This document shows, piece after piece, positions 24,661-33,447 of a stretch of DNA of 64,000 bases. The position numbers and the translations under genes are program-made. Each line of letters begins with the position of its first letter. The first letter of the stretch is position 1. Under the pieces are notes generated by a model. It saw nothing but the letters and a program-made list of their open reading frames with translations, did not search any database and was not told where the DNA came from. The DNA is from Limibacillus halophilus (GTDB lineage Bacteria; Pseudomonadota; Alphaproteobacteria; Kiloniellales; CECT-8803): assembly GCF_014191775.1 (NCBI RefSeq), contig NZ_JACHXA010000006.1, forward strand, positions 124,001 through 188,000. Reading direction: 5' to 3'.

Positions 24661-26706
24661 CTATGCCGCCTCCAAACTGTGCGCGTCCACGATCTCGACG
24701 ACTTTTCCCATGATTTCCGTCAAATTAAAATTCTTCGGCGTGAAAACAGCGGCTACGCCGGCGTTGGTCAGCGCGACCGCATCTTCCGGCGGAATGATTC
24801 CCCCGACAACGACCGGCACGTCGCCCAAGCCGCGTTCCCTCAGTAATTCGAGAACCGCCGTAACGAGCGGAAGATGACTGCCGGACAAGATCGAGAGTCC
24901 CACCACATGTACGCCCTCTTCGAGCGCCGCCGTGGCAATCTGGATCGGTGTCAGGCGGATACCCTCGTAGACAACCTCAAATCCACAATCGCGTGCCCTG
25001 ACGGCGATCTGCTCGGCGCCGTTCGAATGACCGTCCAGCCCGGGCTTGCCGACCAGCATCTTCAGTCGACGGCCGAGCCTATTCGAAAGCTGTTCAACAT
25101 TGCCCCGCACGTCCTCGATCGCCGTACGTCCGCCGCGTCCAAGCCGTCCGCTGGCTCGCCCGACACCGGTTGGCGCGCGATACTCACCGAATACACGGCG
25201 CAGACAGTCCCCCCACTCACCCGTGGTAACGCCGGCGTGGGCGCAGGCGATCGACGGCTCCATCACGTTCTCGCCGTCACGCAGCGCGATCTCCAAGGCC
25301 TTGAGGCTTTCGGTCGCGGCCTTCGTGTCACGCTCGCGCCGCCAAGCATTCAAGCGTTCGATCTGACCGCCCTCCTCCGCGGGATCCACGGTCAAGATTG
25401 CAGCCTCGCCGCTGGACAGGGGAGACGCTTCGGTTTCCTGATAGGCATTGACCCCGACCACAACCTGCTCACCGGATTCAATTGCCGCCAAGCGCTTTGC
25501 GTTCGATTCCACCAGGCGTTCCTTCATGTAGGCGTTCTCGACCGCGGCGATCGCACCGCCCATTTCCTCTATCCGACCCATTTCTTCGCGAGCCTCGGCG
25601 ATCAACTCGGCGACTTTCGCCTCCACGACCGGTGAGCCGTCAAAAAGATCGCCATACTCCAGCAAGTCCGTCTCGTAGGCCAGGACTTGCTGCATGCGCA
25701 AAGACCACTGCTGGTCCCATGGTCTCGGCAGGCCCAGGGCCTCGTTCCAGGCGGGAAGCTGCACCGCGCGGGCTCGCGCGTTCTTGGAGAGCGTCACAGC
25801 CAGCATCTCCAGCAGGATGCGATAGACGTTGTTCTCCGGCTGTTGCTCGGTGAGTCCCAGGGAGTTTACCTGGACGCCGTAGCGAAAGCGCCGGTACTTC
25901 TCCTCTTCGACGCCATAACGCTCGCGGCAGATGCCATCCCAGAGCTCCGAGAACGCGCGCATCTTGCAAAGCTCCGTCACAAAGCGCAGCCCGGCATTCA
26001 CGAAGAAGGAAATTCGCCCGACAACCTTTGGAAAATCCTCGGGCGGCACCTGCCCGGAGTCCCGCAGGGAATCCAACACCGCGATCGCCGTCGACAAAGC
26101 AAAGGCCAATTCCTGCGCCGGTGTCGCCCCGGCTTCCTGCAGGTGATAGGAACAGACGTTGGTTGGGTTCCAGCGTGGCACCTGCCCATAGGTAAAAGCC
26201 ACGACGTCGGTGGTCAGCCGCATCGAGGCCTGAGGCGGAAAGATATAGGTACCGCGGCTTAGGTACTCCTTGATGATGTCGTTTTGTGTCGTGCCCGAGA
26301 GCGCAGTGCGCGCGATTCCCTGGCGCTCGGCGGCGGCGACGTAGAGCGCCAGCAGCCAGGGCGCCGTTGCGTTTATCGTCATCGAGGTGTTCATGCGATC
26401 CAGCGGTATGCCGTCAAGCAGCGTCACCATGTCGCCTAGATGAGAGACAGGGACGCCGACCTTTCCGACCTCGCCGCGCGCCAGCACGTGATCGGAATCA
26501 TAACCGGTCTGCGTCGGCAAATCGAAGGCAATGGAAAGGCCCGTCTGTCCTTTTGCGAGATTACTGCGATAGAGCGCATTCGAAGCAGCCGCCGTCGAAT
26601 GCCCTGCATAAGTGCGAAAAAGCCACGGTCGGGAGGGCTCCATCGTCGCCTTGGCGTCCTCGATTTGCGTTGCAGCATTTTGTGGGTCTTTGCCCAATCT
26701 TGCCAT
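24661..26706 (-). CDS. meaA: Ethylmalonyl-CoA mutase (MeaA/Ecm), adenosylcobalamin-dependent
   Basis: This 681-residue enzyme converts (2R)-ethylmalonyl-CoA to (2S)-methylsuccinyl-CoA in the ethylmalonyl-CoA pathway. The ATG at 26706 is chosen because GGAGG lies five bases upstream. The N-terminal TIM-barrel mutase domain carries RPWLFRTYAGHSTAAASN and AFDLPTQTGYDSDH. The C-terminal cobalamin domain has the base-off DxHxxG motif (D558, H560, G563 in GLDGHSNG) plus GLSILSGSH and VVVGGIIP. Fusion of both domains in one chain, and the divergent ccr-mcd genes, separate it from methylmalonyl-CoA mutase. Confidence 0.93.
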   Translation of the reverse strand: MARLGKDPQNAATQIEDAKATMEPSRPWLFRTYAGHSTAAASNALYRSNLAKGQTGLSIAFDLPTQTGYDSDHVLARGEVGKVGVPVSHLGDMVTLLDGIPLDRMNTSMTINATAPWLLALYVAAAERQGIARTALSGTTQNDIIKEYLSRGTYIFPPQASMRLTTDVVAFTYGQVPRWNPTNVCSYHLQEAGATPAQELAFALSTAIAVLDSLRDSGQVPPEDFPKVVGRISFFVNAGLRFVTELCKMRAFSELWDGICRERYGVEEEKYRRFRYGVQVNSLGLTEQQPENNVYRILLEMLAVTLSKNARARAVQLPAWNEALGLPRPWDQQWSLRMQQVLAYETDLLEYGDLFDGSPVVEAKVAELIAEAREEMGRIEEMGGAIAAVENAYMKERLVESNAKRLAAIESGEQVVVGVNAYQETEASPLSSGEAAILTVDPAEEGGQIERLNAWRRERDTKAATESLKALEIALRDGENVMEPSIACAHAGVTTGEWGDCLRRVFGEYRAPTGVGRASGRLGRGGRTAIEDVRGNVEQLSNRLGRRLKMLVGKPGLDGHSNGAEQIAVRARDCGFEVVYEGIRLTPIQIATAALEEGVHVVGLSILSGSHLPLVTAVLELLRERGLGDVPVVVGGIIPPEDAVALTNAGVAAVFTPKNFNLTEIMGKVVEIVDAHSLEAA

Positions 26707-26987
26707 ATGTTCCTCCAAAAACCGCCTTTTTATTGCTGATATTATGATTGAAGCGATCTAAAATTTCTCCATTGATATTCTAATAGAAAGAAAACCACAT
26801 TTGTGCATTGCAAACAATCCCAGGAGCCGGTAAGAGTCAAGAAAATCATAGAAAATGACTGGATTTTCAAAACGACGATCAAAAAAATTCTGCTGCAGCG
26901 CACGCAAAATGGGTGAAGCCGCCCGCAACCAGCAGGATCAACCGGGTTCAATGAACGGACGAACAGGAACGGGAAAGGGAAAGAGGC
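26707..26987. promoter_or_regulatory. AT-rich divergent control region between meaA and ccr
   Basis: This 281-base gap is visibly richer in A/T than its surroundings. It holds TTTGTGCATTGCAAA at 26800-26814, resembling the TTTGCAAA-type half sites of RamB/ScfR-family acetate regulators; a 7-bp inverted repeat GAAAATC (26841-26847) / GATTTTC (26862-26868); and CTGCTGCAG at 26890-26898, related to CTGC-GCAG sites of PhaR-type regulators. Any of these could set acetate-responsive expression of both transcripts. I could not place -35/-10 boxes with confidence. Confidence 0.4.
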
Positions 26988-28298
26988 ATGAGCCAAGGTA
27001 CAAATCAGGCCACGAAGAGTCAGGAAGCTGACGTGATAACGCTCGATACGCCTCAGCGGCCGCAAAAGGCGCTTTATGAAATCGGCGAAATTCCTCCGCT
27101 CGGCCACGTTCCTAAACAAATGTACTCCTGGGCGATTCGCCCGGAGCGGCACGGGCCGCCCGAACAAGCCATGCAGCTTGAGGTCGTCGACACGCCGAGC
27201 ATCGATCCCCAGGAGGTTCTGGTGATGGTGATGGCGGCGGGAGTGAACTACAACGGCGTGTGGGCCGGGCTCGGGACTCCAATCTCAGTTTTTGACGTGC
27301 ATAAGGCCGATTACCATATTGCCGGGTCCGATGCCGCGGGGATCGTCTGGGCAGTCGGCGACAAGGTAAAGCGCTGGAAGGTCGGCGACGAGGTTGTCAT
27401 CCACTGTAACCAGGACGACGGCGACGACGAGGAGTGCAACGGCGGCGACCCCATGTTCAGCCCCAGCCAGCGTATTTGGGGATACGAAACCCCGGATGGC
27501 TCCTTCGCCCAGTTCACGCGCGTTCAGGCGCAGCAGCTCATGCCGCGGCCAAAGCATCTGACCTGGGAAGAAAGCGCCTGCTATACGCTGACCTTGGCGA
27601 CGGCCTACCGCATGCTCTTCGGGCATCGGCCTCATATCCTGCGACCCGGTCATAATGTGTTGGTCTGGGGTGCTTCGGGTGGCCTTGGCTCCATGGCCAT
27701 TCAGCTCATCGCGACTGCCGGCGCGAACGCCATTGGCGTCATATCAGACGATAGTAAGCGCGATTTCGTCATGCAGATGGGCGCCAAGGGCGTCATAAAC
27801 CGCAAGGATTTCAACTGCTGGGGCCAACTGCCGCCGGTCAATTCTCCAGAATACAAGGAGTGGTTCAGCGAAACGCGCCGCTTCGGCAAAGCCATTTGGG
27901 ATATCACCGGCAAGGGCAATAACGTCGACTTCGTCTTCGAGCACCCGGGCGAGGCGACTTTCCCGGTCTCCTGCTTCGTGGTCAAACGCGGTGGCATGAT
28001 CGTGTTCTGCGCGGGCACCACCGGCTATAACATCACCTTCGACGCCCGCTATGTCTGGATGCATCAGAAGCGCATCCAGGGTAGCCACTTCGCCAACCTG
28101 AAGCAGGCCAGCCAGGCCAACAACCTGGTCGTCGAGCGCCGCCTTGATCCCTGCATGAGCGAGGTCTTCTCGTGGGACGATATTCCCCGCGCCCACACCA
28201 AGATGTGGAAGAACGAGCACAAGCCGGGCAACATGGCGGTTCTCGTCCAGGCGAAACGGCCAGGTCTTCGCACACTGGAAGATGTGGTCGAAGGCTGA
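26988..28298 (+). CDS. ccr: Crotonyl-CoA carboxylase/reductase
   Basis: This 436-residue NADPH-dependent enzyme reductively carboxylates crotonyl-CoA to (2S)-ethylmalonyl-CoA, the defining step of the ethylmalonyl-CoA pathway. It is a zinc-free MDR-family protein with the Ccr-specific long N-terminus (EIGEIPPLGHVPKQMYSWAIR), AAGVNYNGVWAGLG (active-site Asn region), the insert HCNQDDGDDEECNGGDPMFSPSQRIWGYETPDGSFAQF containing the CO2-channel Glu/Phe-type residues, the NADP loop GASGGLGSMA and MHQKRIQGSHFANL with the CO2-binding His. It starts after a strong GGGAAAGAGG and leads the ccr-mcd operon. Confidence 0.96.
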   Translation: MSQGTNQATKSQEADVITLDTPQRPQKALYEIGEIPPLGHVPKQMYSWAIRPERHGPPEQAMQLEVVDTPSIDPQEVLVMVMAAGVNYNGVWAGLGTPISVFDVHKADYHIAGSDAAGIVWAVGDKVKRWKVGDEVVIHCNQDDGDDEECNGGDPMFSPSQRIWGYETPDGSFAQFTRVQAQQLMPRPKHLTWEESACYTLTLATAYRMLFGHRPHILRPGHNVLVWGASGGLGSMAIQLIATAGANAIGVISDDSKRDFVMQMGAKGVINRKDFNCWGQLPPVNSPEYKEWFSETRRFGKAIWDITGKGNNVDFVFEHPGEATFPVSCFVVKRGGMIVFCAGTTGYNITFDARYVWMHQKRIQGSHFANLKQASQANNLVVERRLDPCMSEVFSWDDIPRAHTKMWKNEHKPGNMAVLVQAKRPGLRTLEDVVEG

Positions 28299-28325
28299 CA
28301 TCGACAGAGGGCTTGGGAGCGGATC

Positions 28326-30029
28326 ATGAACCACGCAAAAGCCGTCCCGGCACCGGAGGGCTCTCCAGGAGTGCGCCTTCCCGCGCTCTTGGAGACCTGC
28401 TCGAAAGCTCTCGCGGCGGCAGAAATCTATGGCGCTGCCGCCCGCCAGGGTCTGATCGCCCTAGTCGCGCCGAACGGCAGGGTCGACGGAGACCTTTTGG
28501 AGCGTGAGCAGTTCGCCGCCCACGGCTATGCCTGGCTGGCGACTTACCTCGCGGCGCTGCGTGAGATGCTGGCTTGGGCGACCCACCTGGAAACCGCCGG
28601 GAAACTGGGCGAGCTCGAAACCCTCATGTTGCAGGCCGCATACGGCGAGTATCTGAATCAGATTTTGGGCGGTTTACCACTCAGTCAGGTCGAAGTCGTG
28701 CGGCCTGACGACCTCAAGGCCGACGCAGCCGCCCGATTGCTGGCTCAGAACGAAGCGGTCGCCACTCTTTGCCGCTCGGGAAACACCGCTGCCCTGCGGA
28801 GTCGGCTCGCCACGCTTCTCGCCGAGGCCCTGGAAGGCGGTTCATTCGGCGACGCGGACCTGGGCGACGAAACCCTGGTGATGATCCGCGATCAATTTCG
28901 CAGGCTCGCGGATGAACACCGCGAAGCCGCCCACGGCTGGCACCGCGACGACAGCTTGATCCCGATGGAGGTCGTCCAGCAACTTGCCGATCTTGGTGTC
29001 TTTGGCCTGACGATCCCCGAAGAATGGGGCGGTTTGGGCCTTGGCAAGACTGCCATGTGTGTTGTGACCGAGGAGCTGTCGCGCGGCTACATCGGCCTTG
29101 GGTCACTCGGAACCCGTTCGGAGATTGCCGCCGAGCTCATACGCCTTGGCGGTACCGAGTCGCAAAAAGCTCACTGGTTGCCCCGCATCGCCAGCGGCGA
29201 AATTCTACCAACCGCCGTCTTCACCGAACCGGGCACCGGCTCCGATCTCGGTGCTCTAAAGACGCGCGCGATCAAGGACGGCCAAACCTATCGCATTACC
29301 GGCAACAAGACCTGGATCACCCACGCGGGACGCAGCGACATTATGACGCTCCTGGCGCGGACCGACCCGACCGAGACGGGCTATAAGGGCCTTTCCATGT
29401 TCATCGCCGAGAAGCCACGTGGCAGCGATGCCGACCCCTTTCCGGCTCAGGGTATGACAGGCGGCGAGATCAAGGTGCTCGGCTATCGCGGTATGAAAGA
29501 GTACGAACTGGGATTCGACGGCTTCGCGGTGGCCGCGGAAAACTTGCTCGGCGGCGTGGAAGGCGAAGGCTTCAAGCAACTGATGGCGACCTTTGAGTCG
29601 GCCCGCGTCCAAACGGCCGCACGGGCGGTCGGCGTTGCCCAATGCGGGCTGGAACTGGGTCTTGCCTACGCCCGTGAGCGCCTGCAGTTCGGCAAACCTA
29701 TCTATAGCTTCCCGCGCGTGTCGGGGAAGCTCGCCTGGATGGCCGTCGAGACCATGATCGCCCGGCAACTGACCTACCACGCAGCGCGCGAGAAGGACAG
29801 CGGCCGACGCTGTGATATCGAGGCGGGGATGGCGAAGCTGTTGGCCGCGCGCGTCGCTTGGGCCAATGCCGATAACGCCTTGCAGATACACGGCGGCAAC
29901 GGCTATGCGGAGGAGTATCCGATCTCGCGGGTGCTGTGCGATGCGCGCATCCTCAACATCTTCGAAGGTGCCGCGGAGATCCAGGCGCATGTCATCGCCC
30001 GCGGGCTGCTGGCACCAGGACGAAATTAG
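28326..30029 (+). CDS. mcd: (2S)-methylsuccinyl-CoA dehydrogenase
   Basis: This 567-residue flavoprotein oxidises methylsuccinyl-CoA to mesaconyl-CoA. The first 170 residues are an N-terminal extension, characteristic of Mcd and absent from short-chain acyl-CoA dehydrogenases. The rest is a full ACAD fold: FGLTIPEEWGGLGLGKTAMCVVTEELSRG, TEPGTGSDLG, NKTWITHAGRSDIM, the ARERLQFGKPIYSFPRV helix and IHGGNGYAEEYPISRVLCDARILNIFEG at the C-terminus. It lies 27 bases after ccr, and electrons would go to EtfAB encoded 1.6 kb downstream. Its last four bases overlap the end of a convergent gene. Confidence 0.94.
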   Translation: MNHAKAVPAPEGSPGVRLPALLETCSKALAAAEIYGAAARQGLIALVAPNGRVDGDLLEREQFAAHGYAWLATYLAALREMLAWATHLETAGKLGELETLMLQAAYGEYLNQILGGLPLSQVEVVRPDDLKADAAARLLAQNEAVATLCRSGNTAALRSRLATLLAEALEGGSFGDADLGDETLVMIRDQFRRLADEHREAAHGWHRDDSLIPMEVVQQLADLGVFGLTIPEEWGGLGLGKTAMCVVTEELSRGYIGLGSLGTRSEIAAELIRLGGTESQKAHWLPRIASGEILPTAVFTEPGTGSDLGALKTRAIKDGQTYRITGNKTWITHAGRSDIMTLLARTDPTETGYKGLSMFIAEKPRGSDADPFPAQGMTGGEIKVLGYRGMKEYELGFDGFAVAAENLLGGVEGEGFKQLMATFESARVQTAARAVGVAQCGLELGLAYARERLQFGKPIYSFPRVSGKLAWMAVETMIARQLTYHAAREKDSGRRCDIEAGMAKLLAARVAWANADNALQIHGGNGYAEEYPISRVLCDARILNIFEGAAEIQAHVIARGLLAPGRN

Positions 30030-30460
30030 AGGCCGAAACGTAGCAGAAAGAGTCGGCCTGCCGGCCTCCACAAAGACCAAGCGTAGAAAAACCCGGCAAA
30101 GATGGCAGGTAAAATCCCGCTTACAAGGAACAATCCCTGCCACTTCGGTCCGCCAAAAAGGGCTAACTTGGCGTCCAGCGTCGCGCACAACAACGTGCAA
30201 ATGACGCCAACAAGGCTGAAGATCGCCACACTCCAGATGAAAGCGCGCCCGCCTTCAAGCCTGCCGGAAACCATGACGAGCGTTAACCCACCAATCGTCA
30301 TGCCCATCCCAAGACCGCAAATGGCCGCCCAAGCGAATTTGGCCGCAATGCTCCCCTCGGGGAAAAGTAGCAACCCCCAAACCACCAGGTAAACCGCCTC
30401 CGCACCAAGGGTCATCGCCGTCGCAAGAAGCAACGGCCTAATCGTATCCTGTCTCGTCAT
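30026..30460 (-). CDS. Small four-helix membrane protein, unknown function
   Basis: This 144-residue protein has four hydrophobic segments of about 20 residues (near 10-32, 40-63, 72-93 and 108-128) joined by short loops and no recognisable motif. Its 3' end overlaps the mcd stop by four bases in convergent orientation. The upstream gap (30461-30623) separates it from the HIG1-type gene, which is divergent. I do not recognise the family. Codon use looks like its neighbours, so it is likely a real gene. Confidence 0.6.
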   Translation of the reverse strand: MTRQDTIRPLLLATAMTLGAEAVYLVVWGLLLFPEGSIAAKFAWAAICGLGMGMTIGGLTLVMVSGRLEGGRAFIWSVAIFSLVGVICTLLCATLDAKLALFGGPKWQGLFLVSGILPAIFAGFFYAWSLWRPAGRLFLLRFGL

Positions 30461-30623
30461 CGCCGCACCTCCCTATCTCTTTCCAGGCGCTAAATGAATA
30501 ATTAATGCAATTTCTAGGAGTGCTGCGCAATCGCTTCAAATTTTCCGATGTGTATCGGCTTGCGCCGTTGAAGCTCGACATTCTCTCTCGACCGCCGATT
30601 ACAAAGGGCCTATATCGACGGAT

Positions 30624-30818
30624 ATGAGCAACTTGATTTTCATACTGATCGGCATCGCAATGGCTATCACCCTGGGCGTGCTGTTCGCTGGCATCGTCGT
30701 TATGGCCAAGGGTGGCCAAGTCAATGCCAAGTACGGGAACAAACTGATGCGTGCGCGCATCATCGCACAGGGTTGCGCTTTAGCGCTCCTGGTGCTGGCA
30801 TTCCTTATCGGCAAGTGA
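30624..30818 (+). CDS. Twin-transmembrane HIG1-domain protein
   Basis: This 64-residue protein has two transmembrane helices (residues 4-26 and 45-62) connected by a basic loop NAKYGNKLMRARIIAQGCAL, which matches the hypoxia-induced (HIG1) domain: the loop N-x-x-M-R-x-R-x-x-x-Q-x-x pattern is visible. Mitochondrial and bacterial relatives associate with cytochrome oxidase complexes. In alphaproteobacteria this small gene commonly sits directly before the cobalamin adenosyltransferase gene, as here (16-base gap). Its role here is unknown beyond that association. Confidence 0.85.
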   Translation: MSNLIFILIGIAMAITLGVLFAGIVVMAKGGQVNAKYGNKLMRARIIAQGCALALLVLAFLIGK

Positions 30819-30834
30819 ACGGGGGAACCGTGCG

Positions 30835-31398
30835 ATGGTGCAACTGACGCGCATCTACACACGTGGCGGCGATAAGGGAAAGACCTCGCTGGGCAATGGC
30901 CAGCGACGCCCCAAGTATGATCGGCGGATCAGCGCCTACGGCACAGTTGACGAAGCAAACGCGGTTCTGGGGATCGCCCGCCTGCACTGCGATGGGCGGT
31001 TGGACGAAATGCTCGGCCGTTTGCAGAATGACCTTTTCGACCTGGGTGGCGATCTTTGCACACCCGAGGAAGACAATCCGAAGTATCCTCCCTTGCGCAT
31101 TGCCCCTGAACAGGTGTTGCGGCTAGAGCGGGAGATCGACGAACTCAACGCCGATCTGCAGCCTTTGAAGTCCTTCGTCCTTCCCGGTGGTAGTGCAGCC
31201 GCTGCATACCTGCATCTCGCCCGGACCGTGGCCCGCCGCGCGGAGCGGGAAATGGTCGAATTGGCGGAAATCGAAACGGTCAACGCAGAGGCGATTCGCT
31301 ATATCAATCGCCTCTCCGATTTGCTGTTCGTCATGGCCCGGTGGGCCAATGACCAAGGCCACGCGGAAGTGCTTTGGGTGCCGGGACAGAACCGCTGA
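30835..31398 (+). CDS. Cob(I)yrinic acid a,c-diamide adenosyltransferase, PduO type
   Basis: This 187-residue trimeric ATP:cob(I)alamin adenosyltransferase makes adenosylcobalamin, the coenzyme of MeaA and NrdJ in this window. It carries the N-terminal ATP loop TRGGDKGKTSL (residues 7-18), RRISAYGTVDEANAVLG, the middle NDLFDLGGDL helix, and near the C-terminus TVARRAEREMVEL and YINRLSDLLFVMARWAN, all PduO/MMAB signatures. Length is standard. It starts after GGGGGAACC and lies between the HIG1 gene and etfBA, close to the ethylmalonyl-CoA genes that need its product. Confidence 0.94.
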   Translation: MVQLTRIYTRGGDKGKTSLGNGQRRPKYDRRISAYGTVDEANAVLGIARLHCDGRLDEMLGRLQNDLFDLGGDLCTPEEDNPKYPPLRIAPEQVLRLEREIDELNADLQPLKSFVLPGGSAAAAYLHLARTVARRAEREMVELAEIETVNAEAIRYINRLSDLLFVMARWANDQGHAEVLWVPGQNR

Positions 31399-31574
31399 CT
31401 TTGCTCTGCAGGGCAGTGAGTTCAAGAAAGGCGGAAAACGTACAGTAATGGACGCTCCGGGTCGATTGACTCGCTTCGGGCATGAAATTATTGTGCAGGC
31501 GCGAAAAACGCCGGGAGCGAGCCTGGGCAAATGGCAGAAATAAACTGCCCGCCGATGGTGCCGGGGCTCAAAAC

Positions 31575-31580
31575 TATAAT
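31575..31580 (+). promoter_or_regulatory. Candidate -10 box for etfBA
   Basis: A perfect TATAAT lies 57 bases before the etfB start in a 238-base gap after the adenosyltransferase gene. The -35 position (31552-31557, CCGATG) is poor. Otherwise the gap holds only a small hairpin (GGCAG/CTGCC around 31534-31550) and no supported gene. Confidence 0.3.
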
Positions 31581-31636
31581 ATCCGCGTCGGTGGCCCCGC
31601 CAGGAGGCCGCTCGCGCGACGGACCGAGAGGGACCC

Positions 31637-32386
31637 ATGAAAGTTCTCGTCCCCGTTAAACGGGTGATTGACTACAACGTGAAGGTGCGTGTGAAGGCGG
31701 ACCAGAGCGGCGTCGAGTTGGCCAATGTCAAGATGGCCATGAACCCCTTCGATGAGATCGCCATAGAAGAGGCGATCCGGATGAAGGAATCAGGCAAAGC
31801 AACCGAAGTCGTGGCAGTCTCAATCGGCCCGGCGCAAGCGCAGGAAACCATCCGCACGGCCTTGGCCATGGGTGCTGATCGCGGCATTCTGGTGCAGACC
31901 GATGAACTGGTTGAACCCCTGGCCGTTGCCAAGATGCTCAAAGCACTGGTCGAGAAGGAAGAGCCTGGAATCGTACTTCTCGGCAAGCAGGCCATCGATG
32001 ACGACGCCAATCAGACCGGCCAAATGCTTGCCGGCCTGTTGGGCTGGCCTCAGGGCACCTTTGCCTCGAAGCTGTCTTTCGAAGGCGATGGACTCAAGGT
32101 TACGCGCGAAGTGGACGGCGGCTTGGAAGCCATTCAAGTCAAGCTACCGGCGATCGTGACGGTCGACCTGCGCCTTAACGAACCGCGCTATGCCTCGCTG
32201 CCGAACATCATGAAAGCCAAGAAGAAGCCTATCGATACCATGGCGCCCGCCGATCTGGGCGTCGAGGTAGCGGCACGGCTGAAGGTCTTGAAAGTCACCG
32301 AACCGCCGAAGCGCGCGGGCGGTGTCAAGGTCGCGAACGTCGCCGAACTGGTCGATAAGCTCAAGAACGAAGCGAAGGTGATCTGA
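31637..32386 (+). CDS. etfB: Electron transfer flavoprotein subunit beta
   Basis: This 249-residue AMP-binding subunit of the soluble ETF heterodimer carries electrons from acyl-CoA dehydrogenases, including Mcd here, to ETF:ubiquinone oxidoreductase. It begins [20 protein letters not shown], has [14 protein letters not shown] and the family signature [40 protein letters not shown] around residues 100-140, plus the C-terminal recognition loop [12 protein letters not shown] that docks to dehydrogenases. etfA follows after three bases, as in most bacteria. Confidence 0.97.
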   Translation: MKVLVPVKRVIDYNVKVRVKADQSGVELANVKMAMNPFDEIAIEEAIRMKESGKATEVVAVSIGPAQAQETIRTALAMGADRGILVQTDELVEPLAVAKMLKALVEKEEPGIVLLGKQAIDDDANQTGQMLAGLLGWPQGTFASKLSFEGDGLKVTREVDGGLEAIQVKLPAIVTVDLRLNEPRYASLPNIMKAKKKPIDTMAPADLGVEVAARLKVLKVTEPPKRAGGVKVANVAELVDKLKNEAKVI

Positions 32387-32389
32387 ACC

Positions 32390-33322
32390 ATGGCCATTCT
32401 CGTAATCGCAGAACATGATGCACAGAACCTGGCGCCGGCGACCCTGAATACTCTGGGCGCTGCAAAGGCCATCGGCGGCGACATCCATGTGCTTGTTGCC
32501 GGTCAGAACATCGGCGGCATCGCCGAGCAGGCCGCCAAGGTCGAAGGCGTCGCCAAGGTGTTGAAGGCGGATGCCGAAGCTTATGCGCATTCCGTCGCCG
32601 AGGCTTTGACGCCCCTGATCGTGGCGCAAGCGGCCAACTACAGCCATGTCCTGGCGCCCGCCACGACTTTTGGCAAGAATGTGTTGCCACGTGCGGCAGC
32701 GCTCTTGGACACGCAACAGATTTCCGACATCTCCGGCGTCGAAAGTGCCGATACCTTCGTGCGCCCAATCTATGCGGGCAATGCGTTGGCGACGGTTCAG
32801 TCCAGCGACGCCATCAAGCTGATCACTGTCCGTTCGACGGCTTTCGAGCCGGTTGCTGCCGAAGGCGGCTCCGCCGCCATTGAAGATGTCCCTGCGACGG
32901 AGAGCCAGAACCTCGTCAGCTTCCTGGGTCAGGAACTGACGAAGTCCGAGCGTCCGGAATTGACTACGGCAAAGATCGTTATCTCCGGTGGCCGCGGCAT
33001 GCAGTCTGGCGAGAACTTCGTCATGCTTGAACGTATCGCCGACAAGCTGGGTGCCGCCGTTGGCGCCAGCCGTGCCGCAGTGGACGCGGGCTTTGTGCCG
33101 AACGACTATCAGGTCGGCCAGACCGGCAAGGTCGTGGCGCCTGACCTCTACGTCGCCGTCGGTATCTCCGGCGCCATCCAGCATCTGGCGGGCATGAAGG
33201 ACTCCAAGGTGATCGTCGCTATCAACAAGGACGAGGAAGCGCCGATTTTCCAAGTGGCCGACTATGGGCTTGTGGCAGACCTCTTTGAGGCTGTCCCGGA
33301 ACTGGAGAAAGAGCTGGGCTAG
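32390..33322 (+). CDS. etfA: Electron transfer flavoprotein subunit alpha
   Basis: This 310-residue FAD-binding subunit pairs with EtfB. The C-terminal FAD domain shows [90 protein letters not shown] in standard order (about residues 200-290), including the Arg of SGGRG and the QVGQTGK loop that hold the flavin. The N-terminal domain begins [18 protein letters not shown]. It completes the etfBA operon; hbd follows after a spacer with a strong hairpin. Confidence 0.97.
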   Translation: MAILVIAEHDAQNLAPATLNTLGAAKAIGGDIHVLVAGQNIGGIAEQAAKVEGVAKVLKADAEAYAHSVAEALTPLIVAQAANYSHVLAPATTFGKNVLPRAAALLDTQQISDISGVESADTFVRPIYAGNALATVQSSDAIKLITVRSTAFEPVAAEGGSAAIEDVPATESQNLVSFLGQELTKSERPELTTAKIVISGGRGMQSGENFVMLERIADKLGAAVGASRAAVDAGFVPNDYQVGQTGKVVAPDLYVAVGISGAIQHLAGMKDSKVIVAINKDEEAPIFQVADYGLVADLFEAVPELEKELG

Positions 33323-33357
33323 AAACGACCTGAGCCGGCGATAAGCCGGAATTGAAG

Positions 33358-33388
33358 CACCGATGCGGCGAAAGTCGCCGCTTCGGTG
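33358..33388 (+). repeat. Hairpin in the etfA-hbd spacer
   Basis: CACCGA (33358-33363) pairs with TCGGTG (33383-33388) and GCGGCGA (33365-33371) with TCGCCGC (33375-33381), with one T-T mismatch and a three-base loop. A smaller CCGGC/GCCGG hairpin precedes it at 33335-33349. No T-run follows, so it may attenuate transcription or stabilise the upstream etfBA mRNA rather than terminate. Confidence 0.55.
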
Positions 33389-33447
33389 TCTTGCCCTTCC
33401 ATCCGGAAAGGCGCAAAACGAAAAAGACAAAAGAGATAGGCAACTCA

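Noticed and set aside
24874-25635. 253-residue frame antisense to meaA
   Set aside because: Lies wholly inside the conserved mutase gene and has no recognisable features.
29256-30200. 314-residue frame antisense to mcd
   Set aside because: Shadow of a certain gene; low-complexity composition and no start or ribosome site of note.
31448-31543. Possible 31-codon gene in the gap before etfB
   Set aside because: It has an ATG and stop but no convincing ribosome site, no hydrophobic segment and no known family.
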